Part shown: positions 40,603-48,759 of the stretch, piece by piece | How positions within the stretch are numbered: position 1 is the first letter of the stretch | Layout of the letters: every line of letters starts with the position of its first letter | Assembly (NCBI GenBank): GCA_903893795.1 | Contig: CAITNO010000038.1 | Location: forward strand, 1-63,486 | From: Candidatus Hydrogenedentota bacterium | GTDB lineage: Bacteria > Hydrogenedentota > Hydrogenedentia > Hydrogenedentales > CAITNO01 | Direction of reading: 5' to 3' | Length of the DNA: 63,486 nucleotides | Position numbers and translations under genes: made by a program | Notes under the pieces: model-generated | Told to the model about the DNA's origin: nothing | The model's database searches: none | What the model saw: the letters and a program-made list of their open reading frames with translations, nothing else

Positions 40603-43119
40603 TCATTTTCCTTCCGTTGGCTTTGCCGCTGCAAGTGCCGGCGTGGAAACGGCGGCAAGATTGGGATAGCGAATGCGCGCGTGCAGCGACCCCATGACAC
40701 CGCGCACCACCTCGTCCTCAATGACATGAAGCTGGCGCAGGGTCAGATTGCACTCGTCAAACTGGCCGTCATTCACGCGCATGTCCATGATGCGCCGGAC
40801 GAAGGCGTGCACATTTTCCTCGGTCGGACTGTCCAGCGCGCGCACCCCCGACTCGGAGGCGTCGCATATCATCAGTATGGCTGTTTCGGGACGCTGCGGG
40901 CGCGGACCGGGATAGCGGTACTCTTCCTCGTGCACATTCTCCGCACCGTAGCGCTCAATGGCCTGCTGGTGGAAATAGCCCACCTTCAGCGTGCCATGGT
41001 GCTCCAGAATGCCCCTGACAATGGCCTCGGGCAGGTGATACTTGCGGGCCAGTTCGGCGCCGTACAGCACGTGCTGGCGAATCACCCCCGCACTCTGCTC
41101 GGGCCGCAGGCTGTCATGGATGTTCACGCCCTGCTGGTTCTCGGCAAACATGGCCGCGTCCAAGGTCTTGCCGATGTCATGATAGTAGCCGCACACGCGG
41201 GCGAGCAGTCCGTTTGCGCCGATCGCGTCCGCCGCGGCCTCGGCCAACTGGCCGAGCAGCAGGCTGTGCGCATAGGTGGCTGGTGCCTTCATGGCCAGTT
41301 CGCTCAGCAACTGGTTGTTCAGGTCCGAATACTCCAGCAGCGTGATGTCCGTCGTGAGGCCGAAGAGGCGCTCCAGGGGCGAGAGCAGGCCCGGCACGAC
41401 CACGATGCAGAAGCCGCCGTTGAGCAGCACCAGCAGCACACGCCGGAGGAACGACTCGGCGAAGAGCGACTCGGTCGACAGAATGACGGCCACCATGGCC
41501 ACAACGCCCGCCAGCGCGGCCACGAGTGAGGCGGCGGTCATGTCGCCGCGGCGGCGCACCCGGCTCACGCTGAATGCACCGGCCACGGACATGGCCGCGG
41601 CCACGAGCATGAGCCGCCAATTGTATTGAAACTGGGCGGAGACCAAACCGGCCGTGATGCCGCTGAAGAACGCCGCAAAGGGCGCATTCACGAGAATGGC
41701 GCAGAGGATGGAGGCAGCGGCCACGGGCACCACAAAGCCCGTGGGTTCAAAATAGGACGCAAGCCGTCCGGCCACCAGCACGAGGCAGGTCAGGACCATA
41801 GCCACTTCAAAGGCCTTCTGGGCACCGATCCCCGGCCGCACGCCGGCCGGGTCGCCCGCCAGCAGCAGGCACCCGCGATAGAGGCCGAACAGGGCCAGCA
41901 GCACCAGAATGCCGTGGGCGATGATGTTGTTCACCATCCGCTGCAGCGGCCGTTCCTCCTGCCGGACAATTGACAGATAGGCCTCCACATCGGAGCGCGA
42001 CTGGCGGGTCCACCGCTTGCCACGGTCCTGGATGATCTCACCCGCCTCCACCTCCTTCATCACCGCCGGGATCGACTCCGCGGCGCGGGCTTTCGATGAA
42101 ACGGTGGCGACCTTGTCCTCCACCAGCGTCGGAAGCAACAGCGGCTGCACCATGCCCATGACCGCCTCACGGATGCGCGTCCAGTCCACCGGGGCGGTTC
42201 CCGCCGATTCGGGGGCTTTGGCCATATCGGCCAGGCGCGCGCCCAAAGCGGCCGCAGCCTCCTGCGGGTCCGGTGCCGAACCGTAATCCACTTCGTTGGG
42301 CGCGGGGGCGTTTTCCCCCACCACATTGCCCAGAATCACGACTTTGCGCCTACGCTGGTCGGCTGACAAATCGGCGGCCCGTATGCCCGCCCCGAGCGCG
42401 GTCTGAAGTTCTTCCAGCGCCAGTGTGCCGAGCCGGTCCGACTCGGAGAAGGAAAGCGGTTCGGCAATGTCGGGGTTGAGCGCTGACACCTTCAACGGCG
42501 GCGGAGTGTTTCCGAGCTTCGCCGGAGGGGTGGGCGTTTCAAAAGCACGTTCGGGCAGACTGCCCCGGTCTGGCAGCAGCCATTGAATCACCACCTCCGC
42601 TTCGGGCAGGGTCTTACCCTCGGGGCGCTGTTTGAGCCGCGCCACCAGCGCGGTCACAGCGCGCTCCGCCGTCAACCAGGCATCCTGATCCTGGGTGGAC
42701 TCGCGCAGCGCGGCCACCACCGCCTGCTGCACCTCGGCCCGGTACTCCCGAATCCGGCTGATGCGCTCGCGCAGCACCCGCACCCGCTCGTTGACCACGC
42801 CCATGTCCACCCGCAGATGGTCGGGCACCTTGACCATGGCCGCGTCGCGCGCCTCCTGCGTGCGCTGCTGGTCCACGGACTCAAAATAGAAACCGGCGCG
42901 CACCTCCTTGTTGGATACCGGCGCTTCAAAGTCGGACGCGGAGATGCTTTCCTGTTCGGGCTCGCGGGTCAGCGCCACGACGCAAAGCAGGAAGGACACC
43001 GCAAAAAAGCCCCACCGTATCCAGCGCTGCATCCTGGACGGCTTTTTTCCGCCGTTGCCGGCGGAAACGCCCCCGCCATTGGAAAACTGCCCGTTTGTGC
43101 CCTTGCGCGTGTCCATCAT
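40603..43119 (-). CDS. PgpH-like 7TM-HD phosphodiesterase
   Basis: 838 aa. N-terminal helix (~33-50), a long extracytoplasmic 7TMR-HDED-type domain (~60-400), seven transmembrane helices (~400-600) and a C-terminal HD domain with YAHSLLLGQLAEAAADA, VCGYYHDIGK and ILEHHGT. PgpH enzymes hydrolyse c-di-AMP. The neighbours phoH and ybeY are the usual ones (phoH-pgpH-ybeY). It overlaps the phoH stop by ATGA. Confidence 0.92.
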   Translation of the reverse strand: MMDTRKGTNGQFSNGGGVSAGNGGKKPSRMQRWIRWGFFAVSFLLCVVALTREPEQESISASDFEAPVSNKEVRAGFYFESVDQQRTQEARDAAMVKVPDHLRVDMGVVNERVRVLRERISRIREYRAEVQQAVVAALRESTQDQDAWLTAERAVTALVARLKQRPEGKTLPEAEVVIQWLLPDRGSLPERAFETPTPPAKLGNTPPPLKVSALNPDIAEPLSFSESDRLGTLALEELQTALGAGIRAADLSADQRRRKVVILGNVVGENAPAPNEVDYGSAPDPQEAAAALGARLADMAKAPESAGTAPVDWTRIREAVMGMVQPLLLPTLVEDKVATVSSKARAAESIPAVMKEVEAGEIIQDRGKRWTRQSRSDVEAYLSIVRQEERPLQRMVNNIIAHGILVLLALFGLYRGCLLLAGDPAGVRPGIGAQKAFEVAMVLTCLVLVAGRLASYFEPTGFVVPVAAASILCAILVNAPFAAFFSGITAGLVSAQFQYNWRLMLVAAAMSVAGAFSVSRVRRRGDMTAASLVAALAGVVAMVAVILSTESLFAESFLRRVLLVLLNGGFCIVVVPGLLSPLERLFGLTTDITLLEYSDLNNQLLSELAMKAPATYAHSLLLGQLAEAAADAIGANGLLARVCGYYHDIGKTLDAAMFAENQQGVNIHDSLRPEQSAGVIRQHVLYGAELARKYHLPEAIVRGILEHHGTLKVGYFHQQAIERYGAENVHEEEYRYPGPRPQRPETAILMICDASESGVRALDSPTEENVHAFVRRIMDMRVNDGQFDECNLTLRQLHVIEDEVVRGVMGSLHARIRYPNLAAVSTPALAAAKPTEGK

Positions 43120-44084
43120 GCCTCGTGTCCGGCCCTGCCGCCCCGGCGGGGCTTTTTCGCCCCGTCCACTTCATAGGCGTTGATAATCCGCTGCACCAGC
43201 GGGTTGCGCACCACGTCCGCCTTGCCCAGTTTCACCATGCCGATTCCGGGAATGTCCTGCAGGATGTTCCATGCGTCGCTCAGGCCCGACACCGTGCCGG
43301 GCGGCAGGTCCACCTGCGTGGTGTCGCCGGTGACCACCGCGCGGGAACCCTGTCCCAGCCGTGTCAGAAACATGAGCATCTGGTCCACCGTGGTGTTCTG
43401 CGCCTCGTCAAGAATAATAAAGGCCTGGTCTAGCGTGCGGCCCCGCATGAACGCCAGCGGCGCCACTTCGATGCACTGCTGCTCCATCAGCCTGCGCACC
43501 CGGTCCACATCCACCATGGCGTACAGCGCATCATAGAGCGGCCGCAGGTAAGGATTGACTTTCTGTTCCAAATCGCCCGGCAGAAAGCCGAGCCGTTCAC
43601 CCGCCTCAACGGCGGGCCGCGTCAGAATCAACCGCTTGACCTGCTTGCTCAGCAGCGCTGAAACGGCGGCCGCCATCGCCAGATAGGTCTTGCCTGTGCC
43701 CGCAGGGCCCACCACAAGCGTCATTTCATGGGAATGGATGGTGTCCAGATATTTCTTCTGGCCCCGCGTGCGGGCACGAATATGAACGTCCTCGCGGATG
43801 GCCGCGGGCCGTTGTGAGAGAAGGGACCCCAATTGGCGCGCATCACTTTCCCGCGCCTGGCTCAGGGCGCAGTCCAAGTCGTCCATCGTCGGCGTCTGGC
43901 CCGCGCGCACCGCAGCCAGCATTGCCGCCAGCACCGCCTGGGCGAGTGCGGCGTCTTCCTCCTCGCCGATAATCACCACGGTGGCGCCGCGGTCCACAAT
44001 GCGCACCCGCGCCTCATCCTGCAGGCGCCGACGGATTTCGCCATTTTGTCCCAGGAGCTTGATGGATTCCTCCTGGTTATGCAA
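43116..44084 (-). CDS. PhoH-family ATPase
   Basis: 322 aa from a TTG. An N-terminal KH-like segment, Walker A VVGPAGTGKTYLA (~133-145), Walker B IILDEAQNTTVDQM and the TRPAVEAGERLGFLPGDLEQK loop define PhoH/YbeZ, an ATPase that works with YbeY in rRNA processing. The start is not clear: no ATG exists, AGGAGG lies inside the predicted N-terminus, and the family pattern 'HEIELHNQEESIKLLG' would favour a CTG at 44102. It is the first gene of phoH-pgpH-ybeY-CNNM-CNNM. Confidence 0.92.
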   Translation of the reverse strand: MHNQEESIKLLGQNGEIRRRLQDEARVRIVDRGATVVIIGEEEDAALAQAVLAAMLAAVRAGQTPTMDDLDCALSQARESDARQLGSLLSQRPAAIREDVHIRARTRGQKKYLDTIHSHEMTLVVGPAGTGKTYLAMAAAVSALLSKQVKRLILTRPAVEAGERLGFLPGDLEQKVNPYLRPLYDALYAMVDVDRVRRLMEQQCIEVAPLAFMRGRTLDQAFIILDEAQNTTVDQMLMFLTRLGQGSRAVVTGDTTQVDLPPGTVSGLSDAWNILQDIPGIGMVKLGKADVVRNPLVQRIINAYEVDGAKKPRRGGRAGHEA

Positions 44085-44244
44085 TTCAATCTCGTGACTC
44101 AGGGTCTTTACAGCGTCCTATACCGGGGGCAACCCCGGCAATCCGCACGCCCAACGGGGCGCGGAACTCCTGCGAACATCGCCGGACCCGCCCTCAGGCA
44201 TTAATTGTAGCTGAAATCCCCCCCCATCGCAATGAATGCCCCGC

Positions 44245-44481
44245 TCAGACCTGCCCTTCATGCCCTTCCGCAAAATCGGCGAGTGCCTCCTCGATCATCT
44301 GCTTGTGCTCTTTCTCGTACAATTCCTGGTCCACCTGCCGACGAAAGGCTCCGCGGCGCTCGGCTGTCCAGGGTTCATCCTTTTTTCCGGCGCGCCTGTC
44401 CACGCCGCTGCGCCGCTCCGTCTGCCACACGCCTGCGGCGTCACGATAGAAGCCTGCTTTGGTTCGTACTTCATCGTCCAT
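44245..44481 (-). CDS. small Arg-rich protein, 78 aa
   Basis: Contains two copies of an ERR-G-RR type motif (ERRSGVDRR and ERRGAFRRQ) followed by a Glu-rich amphipathic helix (YEKEHKQMIEEALADFAEG). GGGAGGAG lies 11 nt before the ATG, supporting translation. Similar Arg repeats occur in uncharacterised bacterial proteins. Function unknown; charge pattern suggests nucleic-acid or protein binding. It lies between phoH (same strand, 160 nt away) and cysC (divergent). Confidence 0.6.
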   Translation of the reverse strand: MDDEVRTKAGFYRDAAGVWQTERRSGVDRRAGKKDEPWTAERRGAFRRQVDQELYEKEHKQMIEEALADFAEGHEGQV

Positions 44482-44560
44482 ATTGCGGCAATCTCCTCCC
44501 GGCTATGCAGGGTTCAATTCCAGTCCCAAAAGGTTCTTTCTCGCATTGTGTCCGCACTTC

Positions 44561-44595
44561 TGCTATAATCACCCAATAGTTTATCAGGAAACTAT
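44561..44595 (+). promoter_or_regulatory. putative cysC promoter and leader hairpin
   Basis: TGCTATAAT (44561-44569) is an extended -10 with consensus TATAAT. Just downstream, ATAGTTT/AAACTAT (44576-44582/44589-44595) can form a 7-bp hairpin around the expected 5' end. GAGGA precedes the cysC ATG. Confidence 0.55.
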
Positions 44596-44628
44596 AGTTG
44601 GCGATTACAACGTACGAGGAAAACGTTC

Positions 44629-45240
44629 ATGGCAGACCAAGTCAAAGCAACAAACATTACCTGGCATCACGGCGACATCATACGCGAAGATCGCGAAAAG
44701 AGCAATGGACACCGGTCGCTGGTGCTTTGGTTCACGGGGCTTTCCGCTTCCGGCAAGTCCACGCTGGCCCAGGCCGTGCAGACGATTCTCTTTGAGCGCG
44801 GCAGCAAAACCTATGTGCTCGACGGGGACAACGTCCGCCACGGGCTCAACAAAGACCTCGGTTTCTCTCCGGCCGACCGCGAGGAAAACATCCGCCGCAT
44901 CGGCGAGGTCTCCAAACTCTTCAGTGATGCCGGCATCATCGTTCTCACCGCGTTCATCTCCCCCTACCGTGCCGACCGCGACAAAGCCCGCGCCATCAAC
45001 GGCGACTCCTTCGTCGAGGTGTATGTGCAGTGCGACTTGGGCGTCTGCGAGGAGCGTGACCCGAAGGGCCTCTACAAGAAGGCCCGTGCCGGACAGATCC
45101 CCGAATTCACCGGCATCAGCGCCCCCTACGAGGCGCCGGAAAATGCTGAACTGGTGATTGACACAAGCGCGGAAACCCTCGAGGAAAGCGCCGCCAAGGT
45201 GGTGGCCTATCTGGAAAAACGGGGCTTGTTTTCCGTATGA
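44629..45240 (+). CDS. cysC: adenylylsulfate (APS) kinase
   Basis: 203 aa. P-loop [11 protein letters not shown] (~35-45), [31 protein letters not shown] (APS-binding region), [10 protein letters not shown], and [22 protein letters not shown]. It phosphorylates APS to PAPS for sulfate assimilation or sulfation. No cysD/cysN nearby, so PAPS may be made for sulfotransferase use, but that is inference. It is convergent with the NtrC-like gene, separated by two inverted palindromic repeats. Confidence 0.95.
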   Translation: MADQVKATNITWHHGDIIREDREKSNGHRSLVLWFTGLSASGKSTLAQAVQTILFERGSKTYVLDGDNVRHGLNKDLGFSPADREENIRRIGEVSKLFSDAGIIVLTAFISPYRADRDKARAINGDSFVEVYVQCDLGVCEERDPKGLYKKARAGQIPEFTGISAPYEAPENAELVIDTSAETLEESAAKVVAYLEKRGLFSV

Positions 45241-45248
45241 CGCGATAA

Positions 45249-45357
45249 TGGGATGGTGCGTGGAATTTTGCGAAGCAAAATGGAACGCACCATCCCATCT
45301 TCACACTATTGGTATCAGACGGTGCGTTCCATTTTGCTTCGCAAAATTCCATGCACC
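45249..45357. repeat. inverted pair of GAA-loop palindromes
   Basis: First copy: outer 13-bp stem TGGGATGGTGCGT/ACGCACCATCCCA (45249-45261/45285-45297), spacer GGA on each side, inner ATTTTGC/GCAAAAT (45265-45271/45275-45281), loop GAA. Second copy in opposite orientation at 45321-45357. They sit between convergent cysC and the NtrC-like gene and may terminate both. Confidence 0.8.
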
Positions 45358-45372
45358 CTACACTAGAAGCCC

Positions 45373-46737
45373 TCACGAGTCTATTTCGTACTCCTTCATC
45401 TTGCGCCAGAGGGTGGAGCGCGAGATGTTCAGTTTCTTCGCGGCCAGGCTCTGGTTGCCGCGCAGAGCCTTGAGCGTCTCGCGTATGTGGCGCTCCTCCG
45501 AGGCGGCCAGCGGCATGATATTTCCGTCCGGGTCGTGGCCCAGCGCCAAGCGGCGGACCGCGCCCTGGCGCACCGCGTCAGGCAGGTCTTGGGGGCGGAT
45601 TAGGTCGTCGTCGGCCATGATGACGGCGTGGGCAATGATGCTTTCCAGTTCACGCACGTTCCCGGGATAGCTGTACTGCCGCAGGTACTGCGCAGAGGTG
45701 CCGTCCATGCCGCGCACCTGTCTGCCGAAACGGACGTTGTGCTGGGCGATGAAATGGTTGACCAGGGCGGGCAATGCGTCCATGCGTTCGCGCAGCGGCG
45801 GGATGCGAATCTGGACCACGTTGAGCCGGAAATAGAGGTCCTCCCGGAAGGCGTGGCGCTCCACCGCGTCGAGCAGGTCGCAGTTTGTCGCCGCGATCAC
45901 CCGCACATCGACGCGCCGGGACATGTTGGCGCCCACGGGCCGCACTTCCCCATTCTGAAGCACGCGAAGCAGTTTTGCCTGGGTGATCAGCGACATGTCC
46001 CCAATTTCGTCGAGGAAAATGGTGCCGCCCTCAGCTTCTGCGAACAATCCGGGGTTATCCCGGTCAGCCCCGGTGAAGGCGCCACGGACGTGGCCGAACA
46101 GCTCACTCTCCAGCAGGGCCTCGGGCAGGGCGGCACAGTTCACCGCCACAAAGGGCCTGTCGTTGCGGCGACTGAGCCGGTGCAGCGTATGGGCCACCAC
46201 CTCCTTGCCGGTGCCGCTTTCACCGAGCAGCAGCACCGTACTGTCCGTCGGGGCCACCTTGCGGATCAGGTCGACCACCCGCTGCATGGCCTCGGTGCGG
46301 CCCACCAACTCCTCAAAAACCGTCTGCTCGTAGGCGTCCACCGTCGTCTGCAACGCCATGCTCTGGACTGCCTTGTCCACCACCAGCGCCACATCGGAGG
46401 GGGTGCAACTGCGGGGCAGGTAGAAGAAGGCCCCCAAGCGGATGCCTTCCAGGGCACGGTCCATCCGTTCGAGGTCGAAGAGCAGTATGAGCCGGGTGGC
46501 GGGGTTCTTCTGCAGAACGAAAGACACGGTGTCCATGGGGCTTTCTTCGTCCAGCGCCAAATCTAGCACCATGACCTCATAGGCCCGGCGCGAGGCAAGA
46601 CGCAGCAACCCCTGCGCATCATGGCAACGCTCCACGGAACGGCCCGGCCGTTTGAGAAATCCCTCCAGCGTCTGCCCGTAGGCCGAATCGGCACAAGCCA
46701 CCAAGACTTTGAATTCCACCTTCTCTGTGTGTCGCAT
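45373..46737 (-). CDS. sigma54-dependent NtrC-like regulator with degenerate receiver
   Basis: 454 aa. Receiver-like domain ~8-125, AAA+ domain ~145-380 with GESGTGKE, the sigma54-contact loop GAFTGAD and EGGTIFLDEIGDM, then a Fis-type HTH (NQSLAAKKLNISRSTLWRKM). In the receiver Asp59 (MVLDLA) is kept, but the acidic pair is reduced to one Asp (ACADS), the conserved Thr/Ser is Phe and the conserved Lys is Arg109 (YLPRS), so classical phosphorylation is doubtful. It controls sigma54 promoters. The neighbours suggest pilus/surface functions. Confidence 0.9.
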   Translation of the reverse strand: MRHTEKVEFKVLVACADSAYGQTLEGFLKRPGRSVERCHDAQGLLRLASRRAYEVMVLDLALDEESPMDTVSFVLQKNPATRLILLFDLERMDRALEGIRLGAFFYLPRSCTPSDVALVVDKAVQSMALQTTVDAYEQTVFEELVGRTEAMQRVVDLIRKVAPTDSTVLLLGESGTGKEVVAHTLHRLSRRNDRPFVAVNCAALPEALLESELFGHVRGAFTGADRDNPGLFAEAEGGTIFLDEIGDMSLITQAKLLRVLQNGEVRPVGANMSRRVDVRVIAATNCDLLDAVERHAFREDLYFRLNVVQIRIPPLRERMDALPALVNHFIAQHNVRFGRQVRGMDGTSAQYLRQYSYPGNVRELESIIAHAVIMADDDLIRPQDLPDAVRQGAVRRLALGHDPDGNIMPLAASEERHIRETLKALRGNQSLAAKKLNISRSTLWRKMKEYEIDS

Positions 46738-46765
46738 TGAAACAGCACCTTCCTTTACGGACGCG

Positions 46766-46771
46766 ATTGTA
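46766..46771 (-). promoter_or_regulatory. putative extended -10 of the NtrC-like gene
   Basis: On the minus strand TGGTACAAT (TGn plus TACAAT) lies ~30 nt upstream of the ATG. There is no clear -35. The gap 46738-46950 holds nothing else that I can identify. Confidence 0.45.
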
Positions 46772-46950
46772 CCAAAAGTACACAGAGTATTCCACCAAGG
46801 CTGGCATGAAGGAAACGCGCAGGGCGGTTAATGGTTGTTTTTGTCGGTTTACGCTTTGTGCAGGGAAAAGATGCGCAGCCTCATCTGCTGAAACTCGGCA
46901 CGATTCCCCAAACAGACAAAAACCTCTGACCTGCGCCAATGAAGAAGCTC

Positions 46951-48669
46951 TCAGGTGCTGGTGTCTGAAGGCGGGAGGTTACGGGGGCGGGATTGCATCA
47001 TCAGTTCGCCGTAGAAATAACCCTCGTGCTCCATAATGCGGATGTGCCGGTGGCAGACCGGGCAGTTGATCTCGCTGTCGGCGCGCACTTCCGGATTGAG
47101 GCGGACGAAGGTGCTGCAGAAGGGACAGGCGATGCTGCGGGCCTCGTTCTTGTAGTAGTCCTGCAGGACGTCCTCGATCTTGCCCTTTTCATAGCAGGCG
47201 ACGAAGGCATTCACCATATCGGGGTCAAACTGGCTACCCCTGCCCTCGACCAGCGCCTGAATGGCCGTGGTCGGGGCCATCCCCTTGCGGTAGGGTCGGG
47301 TGCTGGTCATGGCGTCAAAGGTGTCCGCCACGGAAATCAACCGTCCCTCCACGGGAATATCGGCCCCTTTCAGACCGAAGGGGTACCCCTCGCCGTCCCA
47401 CCGCTCGTGGTGGTAGAGGCAGTAGGGAATGACCGGTTGGAGGAATTTCACGTCCCGCAGCAGGTCGGCACCCCGTTCGGGGTGCACCTTCATTTTCTCG
47501 AATTCCTCGTCGGTGAGCTGGTCGGGCTTGCTGAGGATGGCGTTGTCCACGGCGATCTTGCCGACATCGTGGAGCACACCGCCCATCTGGACCTCGCGCT
47601 GCTTCACATCGTTCCAGCCCAGTTCCCTGGCCAGTTCGACGGCGAAATTGGTCACGCGCCAGGTATGGCCGACGGTGTAGTGGTCCCGCAATTCTATGGC
47701 GTTGGCCAGCACCAGCAGGGTGTCCTGGTAGGACTGTTCGACCATGCGCACATACTGGGCATTCTTGATGGCGGTGGCGGCGGGTCCGGCCAGCGCCACC
47801 AGCAGTTCCAAGTCGCTGTTCTTGAAGGCGTCGGTCACGCCGTGGCTGTCCACATAAATGACCCCCAGTCTTTCCTCCTGGTGGGTCAGGGGCGCGCACA
47901 TGGCGGACGATATGTTCTGCGTGATGATGCTCATGCCGGCGCTGAAGCGGGAATCGTCCATGGCGTTGCAGGTGATGACCGCCTCGCCCCTTTCAAAGGC
48001 GCGGCTGACGATGGTGGTGCTCACATGCACGCTGTCCGAACCGGTTTTCGAGTGGACATATTCCACCTTGGGCGCGTCGCTCTCCTCGGTCTTGAGCAGG
48101 ATGACACCCGTGTCCGCCGGGAGCAGCGAAAACACCTGGTCCATGATGCGCTCAAAGACGCCGGAGAGCTTTTGCTCGCTGGCGATGGCCTGGTTGGCGG
48201 CATAGACCGCCGTCAGGCGTTTCTGAATCTCCCGAAGCCGGTCGTCCCCGGTGGATTTCTCGGGCGTTTGAAAGAAGGTACGGTAGATGTTCTTCGCGTC
48301 GCTGGCCTCAAAGGCCTCCTGTCCGTCGGACTGGAACACCCTGGGCTTGGCGTCGGTGCTTCCCGACGAGGCGCCCAGATGGGCGGCGCGGAACTGGATA
48401 TGCTGGCCGCCGGCGCGAATCACCTCGCCGTCGGCAAGAAGATGCTCGACCACGCGGCGGTTGCCGATGAAGGTGCCGTTGCCGCTGCCCAGGTCCTTGA
48501 GCACACAACCGTCGGGGGTGCGCTCCACCTTTGCGTGCCTGCGCGACACCTGTATATCGTCGAGCTGGACCACATTGTCCGGGTTTCGGCCGATGGTAAT
48601 GTCACCGTCTACCGATATGACATGCCCTTTCATGTGGCCCGTCAACACTATCAGACAATCCGTCTGCAT
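46951..48669 (-). CDS. FHA-GAF-HD-GYP signalling protein
   Basis: 572 aa. FHA domain (~20-85) with IGRNPDN, VSRRHAK and LGSGNGTFIGN (phosphothreonine-binding residues present). GAF domain (~165-315). HD-GYP domain (~330-500) with GHTWRVTNFA, GGVLHDVGKIA, HPERG and HHERWDGEGYPFGLKG, so cyclic-di-GMP phosphodiesterase activity is likely. A C-terminal zinc-ribbon-like part has CPFC and CPVC. Start: ATG 48669 is 11 nt after GGAGG; ATG 48678 and GTG 48681 are too close to it. It lies directly downstream of the PilT-like gene. Confidence 0.92.
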   Translation of the reverse strand: MQTDCLIVLTGHMKGHVISVDGDITIGRNPDNVVQLDDIQVSRRHAKVERTPDGCVLKDLGSGNGTFIGNRRVVEHLLADGEVIRAGGQHIQFRAAHLGASSGSTDAKPRVFQSDGQEAFEASDAKNIYRTFFQTPEKSTGDDRLREIQKRLTAVYAANQAIASEQKLSGVFERIMDQVFSLLPADTGVILLKTEESDAPKVEYVHSKTGSDSVHVSTTIVSRAFERGEAVITCNAMDDSRFSAGMSIITQNISSAMCAPLTHQEERLGVIYVDSHGVTDAFKNSDLELLVALAGPAATAIKNAQYVRMVEQSYQDTLLVLANAIELRDHYTVGHTWRVTNFAVELARELGWNDVKQREVQMGGVLHDVGKIAVDNAILSKPDQLTDEEFEKMKVHPERGADLLRDVKFLQPVIPYCLYHHERWDGEGYPFGLKGADIPVEGRLISVADTFDAMTSTRPYRKGMAPTTAIQALVEGRGSQFDPDMVNAFVACYEKGKIEDVLQDYYKNEARSIACPFCSTFVRLNPEVRADSEINCPVCHRHIRIMEHEGYFYGELMMQSRPRNLPPSDTST

Positions 48670-48759
48670 GTACTCCATCACCTCCCGCCGGCGCCGGTAC
48701 TGTGCGCCTGCGTTTTACTGCTGTGCCAAACCGCCCAAACTCCCGGCGGCACCGATGCA

